Below, piece by piece: positions 7,669 to 17,248 of a DNA stretch of 52,618 bases (within the stretch, counting starts at the first letter, position 1; each line of letters opens with the position of its first letter). The notes below the pieces were generated by a model. The model was not told the DNA's origin and did not search any database. It saw only the letters and a list, made by a program, of their open reading frames with translations. The position numbers were made by a program, and so were the translations under genes. Origin of the DNA: Hugenholtzia roseola DSM 9546 (GTDB lineage Bacteria > Bacteroidota > Bacteroidia > Cytophagales > Bernardetiaceae); assembly GCF_000422585.1 (NCBI RefSeq), contig NZ_AUGI01000054.1, positions 1 through 52,618 on the forward strand. The letters run 5' to 3'.

Positions 7669-10600
7669 ATGCAAACACTACTACAAAAGGTTGGATTTTC
7701 TTTTTTCCTGCTCTCTTTTTTTTTGCTTTCTACCCAAATTTCGGCACAGACCACTTTTTACGTTAGTGCGTTTGGCAATAATGCCAATACAGGCTTAGAT
7801 TGGGATAATGCCCTTCAAACCATAGACCAAGCCATTATTTCGGCTACCCCCCTTGCCACAGGCGGAAATTTGGTACGCATTTATGTAGAACAAGGCACTT
7901 ATCTTGCCACGCCTGCCCTTAGCCTTAATAACCTCGACTCTTTGGCGATTTATGGCGGCTTCGACCAATTTTCAGCCCCTACCTTTGCCGAGCGCGACCC
8001 CGAAATTTATGTTACTACTATTGAAGGAAATGCGACAAATAGAATTTTCGAAATCAATGATAGCAAAGTCAGGATAGACGGTTTTCTCTTGCGCGACGGC
8101 GTAGCTGCTACTTCGGGGGCAGGTGCAGTAGCAAACAATAGTACCGTTTCTATTGTGTCTTGTCTTTTTCGTGAAAATAACATAGCCATATCGGGTTCTT
8201 CACCTTCCGTAGAAGCGCGAGGGGCTGCCTTTGTCGCCTTTTCGTCAGATATTTATTTGGAAAATACCGCATTTATACAAAACAAAATCGAAACCTTTGA
8301 TGGGGCTGCTCCCTTTCTAACGACTTCGCCTATTTTAAAAGGTGGCGCAATTTACGCCGAAAATAGCACGCTTGTAGTTCTCGATTCGCGTTTCGAGGAA
8401 AATAGTGTAGTGGCTAACAACCCACAGGATTTAAGCCTAAGCAATACCGTACAAGGGGGAGCTATTTATTTAAACAATTCGCCTTGTGGCATCAGGAGGA
8501 GCATTTTCCGAAATAATGCTGCCAATTCGAGCGTAGAATATACCAGCGCGGGAACACAACTTGGGCAGGGCGGTGCGATTTATCATCAAGGCAATTCGCC
8601 TATCCAGATGCGGAATGTATTTTTTGAGGGGAATGTCGTTTCTATTGACAATTCCACAGGCAATGTGGTGGCAGAGGGCGGCGCAGTTTATAGTGCAGGC
8701 TTAAATGCCAATCGTTTGCACATGGCAGGTTGTTATTTTTTGAACAATCAGGTTACAGACCTGATTACAGGCACTTATTTTACGGGTTCTGTTTTTAGAG
8801 GTGGCGCAGTTTATACGGCTGAAACCTACCTTTTCAATAGTTATTTTAAAAACAATGAAAGTCTGCAAGATGCAGGGGGCGTTTTTCTAAGTAGCGCAGG
8901 TACGGTAGCAAGTGTCTTTGCCAATACCATTTTTCAAAACAACCTTTCTCTTAATCAGGCAGGGGCGTTGCAAATTGTAGCAGGAGCAAATGCGATAGTT
9001 GCTTATTCTACCTTTGTAGGGAACGACTCACAGGTAGGTGAGGCTGTGCGTATTACGGCTAATACCAGCGTCAGGCATTGCATTTTTCAGGACAATACCG
9101 AAGATGGCGTTTCGGGTGCTTTTCATGTTACGGCAGCACAAGACGTTACAGGTTCTACTTTGGTACAAACACCTGCCTACGGCTCTAACGATAATTCGAC
9201 GATTATTTTTATTTCTTCCGACGATTTGCGTCCGCTTTGCAATCAGCCAACTATCAATTCTATCGCAACGCCTACCGTTATTGCCGACCTATTAGACATA
9301 GACGCTGACGGTGATGTAGCTGAAAACCTACCTTACGACTTTTCGGGGCTTGCGCGTCTGAATGGCAACATAGACCAAGGCGCATACGAATATCAAGACA
9401 AATACATTTTTTACGCCCAAACCGAAGGGAGCAACCCTGATATTTCTAACGGTTCAACTTGGGTTTTAGCCTTCGGAAATGGTAATTTAGACCCTATCTT
9501 GGGCAATATCAATATCATTTCGGCTACCTGCCCTAATATTGAAGTTTGGACAAAAGGAAATGAAACTAACTACTATACCTCCTCGCAGGCAGGCGCAACT
9601 GTTACTTTACAAAATAATGTAAAATGGTACGGCGGTTTTAGAGGTTTTGAACAAGACCCAAATAATAGGGTACTAACCGATTCGACGCGCTCTAAAATTC
9701 AAAGGTCGGTAGGACAAAACCATATCTTTCAAGGCATTGGAATAGACGATACCGCAATTATAGACGGTTTTTCCATAGAAAACGGTTTTGCCGTAGGTGC
9801 AGCACCTGATAACAATGGCGGTGGCATTTTCTTACAAAACTCACAAGTGCCTGTTCGCAACTGTTTTATCCGAAACAATTACGCTGATAATTCAGGGGGC
9901 GGCGTTTATTTGGAAAGCGTTAATAACCGTTTTGAAAATTGTAGGATAGAAAACAACTCGGTAAATTTGAGCAACGGCGGCGGCGTATTTGTCCTCAATT
10001 CTATTGTGGAATTTGCCAATACCATCTTTTTCGAAAACCAAACTTTCAACAACGCCGTAGCAGGCGGCGGCATTTATAGCAATAGCAGCACGACACGCCT
10101 TTTGGCTTGTACGGTAGTAAAAAATGCCTGTTTAGGTACAAGTGCGCAGGGTGGCGGTCTTTACTATGATGGTGGCACAGTGGCGATTCAGGGTAGTATT
10201 TTTTGGGGAAACTTCGCCGAAACAGACCCCCAAATTGGAGGCACAGCAACTTTGATAGAAGCCAATAATATCGTAGAGGGAGGCTTTAACACTGCCCTAA
10301 CGGAAGACCCTAATTTTTGGGAATCTGATTTCAATCAAGACCCACTTTTTCTTTTGCCCAAACCTTGCTCGCCTGCCCTTAATGCAGGTGATAATGGGCT
10401 TGCCGTTCCCAGCACAGACGATTTTGGAAACCCCCGTATCTTTGATGGCACAATGGACATTGGAGCGCGTGAAGCCCAAAGCGCACCTTCGCCTGCCCCT
10501 GTGATTTATGTGAGAGCAGGCGCAAGTGGAAATGGCGATTCTTGGGATTCGCCTGTAGGAACGCTACAAGAAGCACTTGATTTGTATGACGGTTGTAGAG

Positions 10601-13600
10601 AAATATGGATAGCAGAAGGCACATATCTTCCTGATAATCAAATCGGTACGCTGCCACAAACACAAACTTTTTTATTGAATGACACGCATGACGAAATTCG
10701 CATCTTAGGCGGTTTTCCCGATAATCTGACCAGTGCAGCAGATGGCGATATAAGTTTGCGCGATTTTGCTGCCAATCCTACCATTTTGAGTGGTGATATA
10801 GGAATTACAGGAGATGATTCTGATAATGCCTACCATATCCTCTATATTCAAGCGGATTTTGACACAGAACTCTACCTCGATGGGCTAACCTTTTCACAAG
10901 GCAACGCCATAGGCACAAGCCTCGATGCCGAAGGAGGCGCAATTCACGCCATTTCGGGCGATTTAGACGTGAGAAATTGCAATTTTATCGCCAACAAAGC
11001 CATTGCAAACGGAGCAGCCATTTTCTACAATCCCGACTTTAATGCTACCAGCGGAAACTTTTTTAACTGCCTTTTTGAAGACAACCAAATTATAGGGACA
11101 GACAACGAAGATGGCGGAACATTTGCCCTTACCCGAATGGGAGGCGATACTTCCCTTAGTCTTGATAGTTGTGTCTTTGAAAATAACAGTTCTTTGGGAA
11201 GTGCAGGCGCGTTTTTGGCTTATGGAAACATCAATTTTGTTTCCTTTTCAAAGTGTAATTTTAAAGACAATACGGCGCAATTTGCAGGGGGCGCATTGTA
11301 CGTAACCGACAACGCCTTTAATATCAACCTCGATAGCTGTTATTTCGAATCCAACTCTGCCGTTTTTGGCGGCGGCGCAATCGTAATCACAGACGGAACG
11401 ACAGGTTTCAATATTACACGTTCCATTTTTGAAGAAAACCAAGCCAGCAACGGACAAGGCGGAGCTATCAATGCTTCCAACTCGCAATTTAAGCTCATGG
11501 ACTGCCTTCTGCACGATAACGAAGCAAGTAGCGACGGAGGCGCAATCTTTATCTTCAACGACGCAGGCACGCCGCCTACCAAATTTGTCAATGTAACCTT
11601 TGCCGATAACGTAGCAGGGCTTAGTGGGGCAGGTCAAGGGGGTGCTTTATACAATCAGCTTTCCTCGAATGGACTTGAAATTTACAACTGCATCTTTTGG
11701 GACAATGAACGCGACGGAAGCGACAATAGCGGCATTTCGTCAGAATTTACAGGCATTTTTCCCGACATCATGCCCGCAGCGACCAATTTGGTACAAGACG
11801 GCAGTGCTTTTGGTTTTATCTTCGAAGACCCTCGCTTTTTAGACCCTGCCCAAGACGATTATCGTCTTTTTTCTAATTGTGGTTCGCCCGCCCTTGAAGC
11901 AGGAGATAACGCCATTGTGGAAACCTCGTTCGATTTAGCAGGTCAGAATAGAATCATTGATACAAATGTGGAGTTGGGTGCGTATGAAAGTAGTGGTGCA
12001 GAAATGCTCAACGCGCCTATCGGATTTTCTGCCGTAGCCCTCGATGCGGCAAGCATCAATCTCACTTGGGACGCTTATCCGCTTTCGCCTGCTATTGATG
12101 GCTTCAAAATTCAAGTAGATACCAATACCCTTGCGCCTGTTCATATCCAAACTTTATACCTGCCTGCCGCCCCTAATAGCTTCTTGCATACAGGCTTGGC
12201 AAGCCAAACGGAATATTTCTATACTGCGGCGGCGTATCGCGTCCTTGCAGTGGGCGATACTTGTTTTTCTTTGCCCATTACCTCTGCCACCACTACCTTA
12301 GCTCCAACGCCGCCCAATCAAGCCACTTGTGGCGCAAATAGCGTAGTGGCTCTGCCTGTGCAATACTTGGATTGCGACTATTCTATGGACTCGGTCTTGC
12401 TGCGCTTTACGGCTCAAATCAACCTCAATAGCAGCGATTCGCAATTCGTATCTCTCGATTTTAAGTATCGTCAAGACAATCTGACCAATTACACCACTAT
12501 CCATAGCCTTAGCGCAGTGGTTTTTGGTGCAAATACTTATACTTTTGTCTATGATACTTTGCTGCCACGCCAAAGCGTATTTTCATATCAGGTAGAATTG
12601 AGAGATTGTAATAACAGTGCCTTTTTCGATGAATTTGAAGATTTCGTTGTCCCTGCCTATTTCGGTTCTAACCTTTTTGAGGCTTCTTATCAGGTTTGTG
12701 CAGGCGAAATGGTTTCTATTTTGATAGAAAGCGATAGCCTTATGCCTGCTTCTTCTGACGCGCCTTTTATTCGTTTTCGTTGGGAACAGTCTTTTGATGG
12801 CAATACTTGGTCGTTTCTTTCCGATTCGGCTTATTTAGAAAATGTAGAAGTGCCTTCTGCCTTCTTTTTGCGTAGGATAGTATCTGCACAGGCAAATCTG
12901 ACTACCAATAATTCAAACAGTGCCGCCATTTGTACCGATATAAGTCCGATAATCGAAGTCCTGCGTTTGGAGCGTTTTGTTTCGGAAGCCGATTCGCTTA
13001 TTTTAGTAGATATTTACCAGAATACGGCAGGCACGAATTGGACAAATACTTGGGATTTGACCGAACCTGTCTTGAATTGGGCAGGCGTAGAAATTTGTAA
13101 TGGTTCAGTCATTGCGCTCAATCTTTCCAACAACAACCTAAGAGGCGTAGTGCCTACTTCGGTGCAGAATTTTTCCTTTCCTGCTCTCAATTTCAATACT
13201 TCGGGCAACTATTTAGACTTCGAATCTTTCGAACCCAACGTAAGTGCGCTGCCGAATTGGATTTATAGCAACCAAGCCAAAATCAACGACCAGCAGTATA
13301 TCGAAATTTTGCAGGGCAACGACACCACTTTGCAGGTCAGCACTTACGGAAATTTCAATACCTATCAATGGTACAAAGACAATCAACCTTTGACAGGGCA
13401 GACGGCTTCTACTTTGCTTTTAGAAAATGTAACGCCACAGGCGGCAGGTATTTATACTTGTTGGGTGCGAAATACCGTCGCTACAGACCTTACCTTGATT
13501 CGAAATGATATTCAAGTCAATGTTTTGCCCTTTGTACCTACTGCCGACTCGCTCGTGTTGGTCTTGTTTAATCAAGCCACAGGGGGCGAAAATTGGTTTA

Positions 13601-15369
13601 GAAAGTGGAACTTTGAAGACCCCGTCGCTACTTGGGAGGGGATTAAGTTTGAAAATGGCGTTGTTACCGAAATTGATTTGAGCAGCAACAACCTAAGCGG
13701 CTCTATTCCTGATGTGTTTTTTGCTGATTCTATTCGCATTTTGCGCCAGTTGCGCTATCTTAATCTCTTTGATAATCAGCTGGTAGGCACATTGCCTCCG
13801 ACCTTTTTCAATTTGGTCAGTTTGCAGTACCTCGATTTGAGCAAAAACGCTTTTTCGGGTGCAATTCCTACCGAAATTGAAAGATTGCAAGACCTGATAA
13901 CCCTTTGGCTTTCGCAAAATAGACTGACAAGCCTGCCCGAAAACATAGGCAATCTTAGCCGCTTAGAAAATTTATACCTAAGCCACAATCAATTTGAAAG
14001 CCTACCTGCCCAAATTGGAAACCTAAGCCGCCTGCGGACGCTTTATTTCGACTACAATCAAATCACAGTCATTCCTGCCGCTTGGGAAACCCTCGATGCT
14101 TTGCAAACTTGGGAAGGTTCGAGCAATAAAGTTGTCAATATGCCTTTTTCTCTTGCTACCCTACCTGCCCTTAGAAGTTTTGCCCTGTCCGATAACGCAC
14201 TTCTCAACTTTACAGAGGCTTTCCCTCCGCTTTTAGACAAGGTTTCGGTAGATAGAAATGCGTTGGATTTTGGCGATTTCGAGCCTTTGATGGCAGCTGC
14301 AAACCGTCAGCTTTCTGAATTTAACTATTCGCCCCAAGCCGACATCAATGAAGCTCTCACAATTTTAGTGGAATTGGGCGAGCCGCTTAGTTTTGCCGTT
14401 CAAACGGAAGGGCGTTTCAATCGCTATCAATGGTATCAGGACAATACTTTTATTTTCAATCAGACCAACGCCCAACGAAGCACTACACGCGCCAACTACA
14501 CTTGGGCAGGCGTGCATTTTGCCTTAGTCAAAAACGACCTTGTGCCAAATCTAACGCTGCGCCGTCGCAATATAGAAGTTCAGATAGATTGCGACTCTTC
14601 CTTGCTTGCCATTCAAACGCAAGACCCGCTTAGTTTTTGTCAGGCACAAGAGGTCAGGGTACGCATGCAGGTGGAAAATATAGCAGGTTTCCGCTACCAA
14701 TGGTTCAGAAATGGGCTTCCTTTGGCTTTTGCCACAGATGCAAGCCTAACTACTACTTTGGCAGGGCGTTATTTTGTCCAAATTTCAGAGGCAAGCGGTT
14801 GTAATAGAAAAACAGAGGAGATAGAAATTCGCGTAGGCGTGGTAGAGCCTATTTTTGTCCAAAATGCAAATTTGCTCATAGACCAAACGCAGGCGCAGAA
14901 TCCTACCCAGAATCTAACTGTCCTCACGCGCCAATGGTATCGCGATGGAAATGCGTTGGCAGGTGCAAATGATTCTATCTTGCAAGTGCAAGTTTCGGGC
15001 GAATACCGTTTGGAATTGATGCTCGAAAGTGGCTGTTTGGCACTTTCTGCACCCAAAACAGTATCCGTTACGGCACTCGACGTGCCTATTTCGCAAGGCA
15101 ACCTTTCCCTTGTTCTCTTTCCAAATCCTACCCAAAATATTTTAAACCTGCGTTTTGAAGGAGTTGGAAATGGGGTTGAAAGCAGTGTTGCCCTGCAAAA
15201 GGTAGAACTCTATGATGCCACAGGTAGGAAAGTCGCAAGTCCTATTTTTGAGATGCAAAGCATAGGGCATTATCAGCTAACACTTGAAAGCAGTTTGGCT
15301 CGCGGTTGGTATCAAATTCGCATTTATACAAAAGAAAAGATTTTCCAAAGTGGCATTTTAATAGAATAA
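7669..15369 (+). CDS. Giant secreted T9SS cargo with beta-helix, FnIII, Ig-like and LRR modules
   Basis: 2566 residues. A signal peptide (hydrophobic to about 22, cleavage near ISA/Q) leads into three successive right-handed beta-helix modules, at about 28-577, 579-937 and 945-1443. Each opens with a (F/I)YVxAxG-like strand and a TW/SW motif, holds many GGAI(Y/F)..NS..... C.F..N rungs, and closes with a (D/I/E)xGA(Y/R)E motif; modules 2 and 3 also have SPALxAGDN before it. Next come an FnIII-like domain (about 1449-1541, SINLTWDAYP), a Cys-containing stretch, and an LRR-like pair around 1773 and 1958-2210 (LRYLNLFDN, LQYLDLSKN, LENLYLSHN). Ig-like modules with YQWYKDN, YQWYQDN and YQWFRNG are interspersed. 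The last ~85 residues (LVLFPNPTQNILNLRF to FQSGILIE) are a type A T9SS sorting domain, so the mature protein should be exported and anchored at the cell surface. Role as adhesin or glycan binder is inference. A convergent terminator follows at 15409. Confidence 0.92.
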   Translation: MQTLLQKVGFSFFLLSFFLLSTQISAQTTFYVSAFGNNANTGLDWDNALQTIDQAIISATPLATGGNLVRIYVEQGTYLATPALSLNNLDSLAIYGGFDQFSAPTFAERDPEIYVTTIEGNATNRIFEINDSKVRIDGFLLRDGVAATSGAGAVANNSTVSIVSCLFRENNIAISGSSPSVEARGAAFVAFSSDIYLENTAFIQNKIETFDGAAPFLTTSPILKGGAIYAENSTLVVLDSRFEENSVVANNPQDLSLSNTVQGGAIYLNNSPCGIRRSIFRNNAANSSVEYTSAGTQLGQGGAIYHQGNSPIQMRNVFFEGNVVSIDNSTGNVVAEGGAVYSAGLNANRLHMAGCYFLNNQVTDLITGTYFTGSVFRGGAVYTAETYLFNSYFKNNESLQDAGGVFLSSAGTVASVFANTIFQNNLSLNQAGALQIVAGANAIVAYSTFVGNDSQVGEAVRITANTSVRHCIFQDNTEDGVSGAFHVTAAQDVTGSTLVQTPAYGSNDNSTIIFISSDDLRPLCNQPTINSIATPTVIADLLDIDADGDVAENLPYDFSGLARLNGNIDQGAYEYQDKYIFYAQTEGSNPDISNGSTWVLAFGNGNLDPILGNINIISATCPNIEVWTKGNETNYYTSSQAGATVTLQNNVKWYGGFRGFEQDPNNRVLTDSTRSKIQRSVGQNHIFQGIGIDDTAIIDGFSIENGFAVGAAPDNNGGGIFLQNSQVPVRNCFIRNNYADNSGGGVYLESVNNRFENCRIENNSVNLSNGGGVFVLNSIVEFANTIFFENQTFNNAVAGGGIYSNSSTTRLLACTVVKNACLGTSAQGGGLYYDGGTVAIQGSIFWGNFAETDPQIGGTATLIEANNIVEGGFNTALTEDPNFWESDFNQDPLFLLPKPCSPALNAGDNGLAVPSTDDFGNPRIFDGTMDIGAREAQSAPSPAPVIYVRAGASGNGDSWDSPVGTLQEALDLYDGCREIWIAEGTYLPDNQIGTLPQTQTFLLNDTHDEIRILGGFPDNLTSAADGDISLRDFAANPTILSGDIGITGDDSDNAYHILYIQADFDTELYLDGLTFSQGNAIGTSLDAEGGAIHAISGDLDVRNCNFIANKAIANGAAIFYNPDFNATSGNFFNCLFEDNQIIGTDNEDGGTFALTRMGGDTSLSLDSCVFENNSSLGSAGAFLAYGNINFVSFSKCNFKDNTAQFAGGALYVTDNAFNINLDSCYFESNSAVFGGGAIVITDGTTGFNITRSIFEENQASNGQGGAINASNSQFKLMDCLLHDNEASSDGGAIFIFNDAGTPPTKFVNVTFADNVAGLSGAGQGGALYNQLSSNGLEIYNCIFWDNERDGSDNSGISSEFTGIFPDIMPAATNLVQDGSAFGFIFEDPRFLDPAQDDYRLFSNCGSPALEAGDNAIVETSFDLAGQNRIIDTNVELGAYESSGAEMLNAPIGFSAVALDAASINLTWDAYPLSPAIDGFKIQVDTNTLAPVHIQTLYLPAAPNSFLHTGLASQTEYFYTAAAYRVLAVGDTCFSLPITSATTTLAPTPPNQATCGANSVVALPVQYLDCDYSMDSVLLRFTAQINLNSSDSQFVSLDFKYRQDNLTNYTTIHSLSAVVFGANTYTFVYDTLLPRQSVFSYQVELRDCNNSAFFDEFEDFVVPAYFGSNLFEASYQVCAGEMVSILIESDSLMPASSDAPFIRFRWEQSFDGNTWSFLSDSAYLENVEVPSAFFLRRIVSAQANLTTNNSNSAAICTDISPIIEVLRLERFVSEADSLILVDIYQNTAGTNWTNTWDLTEPVLNWAGVEICNGSVIALNLSNNNLRGVVPTSVQNFSFPALNFNTSGNYLDFESFEPNVSALPNWIYSNQAKINDQQYIEILQGNDTTLQVSTYGNFNTYQWYKDNQPLTGQTASTLLLENVTPQAAGIYTCWVRNTVATDLTLIRNDIQVNVLPFVPTADSLVLVLFNQATGGENWFRKWNFEDPVATWEGIKFENGVVTEIDLSSNNLSGSIPDVFFADSIRILRQLRYLNLFDNQLVGTLPPTFFNLVSLQYLDLSKNAFSGAIPTEIERLQDLITLWLSQNRLTSLPENIGNLSRLENLYLSHNQFESLPAQIGNLSRLRTLYFDYNQITVIPAAWETLDALQTWEGSSNKVVNMPFSLATLPALRSFALSDNALLNFTEAFPPLLDKVSVDRNALDFGDFEPLMAAANRQLSEFNYSPQADINEALTILVELGEPLSFAVQTEGRFNRYQWYQDNTFIFNQTNAQRSTTRANYTWAGVHFALVKNDLVPNLTLRRRNIEVQIDCDSSLLAIQTQDPLSFCQAQEVRVRMQVENIAGFRYQWFRNGLPLAFATDASLTTTLAGRYFVQISEASGCNRKTEEIEIRVGVVEPIFVQNANLLIDQTQAQNPTQNLTVLTRQWYRDGNALAGANDSILQVQVSGEYRLELMLESGCLALSAPKTVSVTALDVPISQGNLSLVLFPNPTQNILNLRFEGVGNGVESSVALQKVELYDATGRKVASPIFEMQSIGHYQLTLESSLARGWYQIRIYTKEKIFQSGILIE

Positions 15370-15408
15370 AAACGCTACAAAGAATAGGAAAACAAAAAAT
15401 AAGAAAAG

Positions 15409-15443
15409 AAAAAGCTAACAGTTTTAAAAACTGTTAGCTTTTT
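15409..15443. terminator. Bidirectional Rho-independent terminator
   Basis: An A-rich 17-bp arm (15409-15425, core GCTAACAGTTTT), a one-base loop and its complement (15427-15443, core AAAACTGTTAGC) end in a T run on the plus strand and have the matching A run upstream for the minus strand. It sits between the convergent adhesin gene and the transaldolase gene and can serve both. Confidence 0.85.
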
Positions 15444-15475
15444 TAGTATTTTCTAATTAGTAGGCTTTAATAGAC

Positions 15476-16135
15476 TTAAAGGCTTAATTTTTTCGCATCT
15501 TGTAAAAAAGTTGCCAATCCTGAATCCGTTAGTGGGTGCTTTAATAGCCCCATAATCACCGAAGCAGGGCAGGTTGCGACATCCGCGCCCATTTCGGCAC
15601 AGGCAATAAGGTGCGTTGTGTGGCGAATAGAAGCCGCCAAAATTTCTGTTTCGAAGCCGTAATTATCAAAAATTCTGACAAGTTGCTCGATAAAACCCAA
15701 GCCATCTGCGCCAATATCGTCCAAACGCCCAATAAAAGGCGAAACATAAGTAGCACCTGCCTTTGCTGCTAAAATAGCCTGCCCTGCCGAAAAAACCAGT
15801 GTGCAGTTTGTCTTAATTCCTTTTTCAGTAAAATATTTAATCGCTTTTACACCATCTTTTATCATCGGTACTTTTACTACAATATTAGGGTCTATGGCGG
15901 CTAAGGCTTCGCCTTCCGCTACAATGCCCTCAAAATCAGTAGCAATGACCTCCGCACTTACATCACCTTCGCCCACAATCTCACAAATAGCCTTGTAATG
16001 GGCAAAAATAGCATCTTTACCTGTAATGCCCACTTTTGCCATCAAACTTGGATTGGTCGTTACGCCATCTAAAACGCCTAACGCCTTACATTCTGCAATC
16101 TCTTGCAAATTAGCAGTATCTACAAAGAACTTCAT
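15476..16135 (-). CDS. Transaldolase / fructose-6-phosphate aldolase-like protein (TalC type)
   Basis: This 219-residue protein has the usual length of the small single-domain TalC/FSA group, which transfers dihydroxyacetone units or cleaves fructose 6-phosphate through a Lys Schiff base. MKFFVDTANLQEI opens the protein, GVTTNPSLMAK and the VVKVPM block (Schiff-base Lys) follow, and TNCTLVFSAGQAILAAKAGATYVSPFIGRLDD is the family signature. At the site where true FSA enzymes have Tyr (AVYGAAQ), this one has Phe (LVFSAGQ), as in transaldolases. That favours transaldolase activity in the pentose phosphate pathway (inference from known family differences). The ATG at 16135 is used; the 15 extra residues of the longer frame are not family-like. 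Confidence 0.9.
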   Translation of the reverse strand: MKFFVDTANLQEIAECKALGVLDGVTTNPSLMAKVGITGKDAIFAHYKAICEIVGEGDVSAEVIATDFEGIVAEGEALAAIDPNIVVKVPMIKDGVKAIKYFTEKGIKTNCTLVFSAGQAILAAKAGATYVSPFIGRLDDIGADGLGFIEQLVRIFDNYGFETEILAASIRHTTHLIACAEMGADVATCPASVIMGLLKHPLTDSGLATFLQDAKKLSL

Positions 16136-16263
16136 AGGGATATGATATGAATGAGGGTGATTGAAAAGACAAAGTTTCAAAAAAAAAGCCGCAATCGCAA
16201 ATTAAAATATACAAAAGTCGCAATCCCCAAAAAATCTTATTCATACCATAATAACAAATCCCG

Positions 16264-16293
16264 CAAAGATATATTTGCGGGATGTTATACAAA
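16264..16293 (-). promoter_or_regulatory. Promoter for the transaldolase gene
   Basis: On the minus strand TTTG (16293-16290), 18 bases and TATCTTTG (16271-16264) match the Bacteroidota -33/-7 consensus. The leader would be about 120 bases. The -7 element overlaps an 8-bp inverted repeat (CCCGCAAA at 16260-16267 and TTTGCGGG at 16274-16281), which could be an operator or the base of a leader hairpin. Confidence 0.55.
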
Positions 16294-16397
16294 AACATAA
16301 AAACAATAGGGAGTTGTAGGAATTGCGACGTTTAAATGCCGTTTAAAAAGCCTTTAATTCCAAACAATGAACGATTGGAGCTAAGGGCTTTTCTTTC

Positions 16398-17123
16398 TCA
16401 AAGGCGAATAATTTTTCTGACCCAAACCTCTGAAAGATTTTCGGGAAAAAAGAGTAGATAATAAATTCCCTTTGTAGGCGGTAGCGAAAGTCGGGCTTGC
16501 GTTTCTGGATTTGGATAATTTCCTGCTTCTATAAATTGTTGCTGAAAAAAAAGTTGCCACTTTCCTTTTCTTGGTGCTTGTAGTCGAATTTTCTCTTCCC
16601 CTTGAAGTGGGTTAGGGAAAACGATGAGCGGATTTTCTTTTGTCGCAATTTCATCTAAGGCAAGCGGCTGTCGCGTCCTGCCGACATAAGTAAGAGTTAG
16701 GGCTTGTTCAGGGGCTTCAATAGGGAAAACGCGCAGGATAACAGTAGCGGTATCTGTGGTACGATTTGGAAAAAAATGAACTAAAAGAAAGTTAGCATTT
16801 GTATTTTCCAAAGGTAAAATAAAATCGGCACTATCTATTTCTTCGGCATGGAAATTTTGTATATCTTGCGTTTGGGTACGCCACCCTGCTGGTATGTCTT
16901 TGTACGTTCTGACCCAACGTAGCGGCAAATCGCGTCCGCTGTGATTGTAGAGTTCTATCCAATCATAAAAAAATAGGGCGTTGATGCTGTTATCGAAGTT
17001 GGTTTCAAGGGAATCGACCGAAAAAAGCCTATCTTGCGCCCTTGCGTCTGAAAAATTTGAAAAAAAAGAAGTCCAAATTATCAGAAAGGCGAAAACAGGT
17101 TGAAGCGATAATCTTACATTCAT
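16398..17123 (-). CDS. Small secreted protein with T9SS sorting domain
   Basis: 241 residues. An N-terminal signal peptide (hydrophobic VFAFLIIWTSFF, cleavage near ARA/Q) precedes a beta-rich domain with YDWIELYNHSGRDLPLRW. That resembles the opening of lamin-tail or other choice-of-anchor surface domains (DEWIELYN pattern). The C-terminal part from about 165 (IVFPNPLQGEEKIRL ... GIYYLLFFP ... VWVRKIIRL) has the PNP motif, a (G)xYxxxF strand and a basic end typical of a type A T9SS sorting domain. Export through the outer membrane is therefore likely, and the function is unknown. It is divergent from the glycosyltransferase operon. A TATCTTTG -7-like element on the minus strand (17190-17183) lacks a convincing -33. 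Confidence 0.75.
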   Translation of the reverse strand: MNVRLSLQPVFAFLIIWTSFFSNFSDARAQDRLFSVDSLETNFDNSINALFFYDWIELYNHSGRDLPLRWVRTYKDIPAGWRTQTQDIQNFHAEEIDSADFILPLENTNANFLLVHFFPNRTTDTATVILRVFPIEAPEQALTLTYVGRTRQPLALDEIATKENPLIVFPNPLQGEEKIRLQAPRKGKWQLFFQQQFIEAGNYPNPETQARLSLPPTKGIYYLLFFPENLSEVWVRKIIRL

Positions 17124-17248
17124 TGTTTTTCTTTGTTATGGTTTTTGTGGTTCGAAATGGGTCTATATTTCAAGGTGCGCCCCAAAGATATGCTTTTTTT
17201 GCCACTTCGAGCCTATTCTTTCTGCCCAAAATAGAGAAGTTGAACATT

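Noticed and set aside
11248-11637. 129-codon minus-strand frame inside the giant T9SS gene
   Set aside because: It is the reverse of beta-helix repeats with strong codon bias on the plus strand, so it is a shadow frame.
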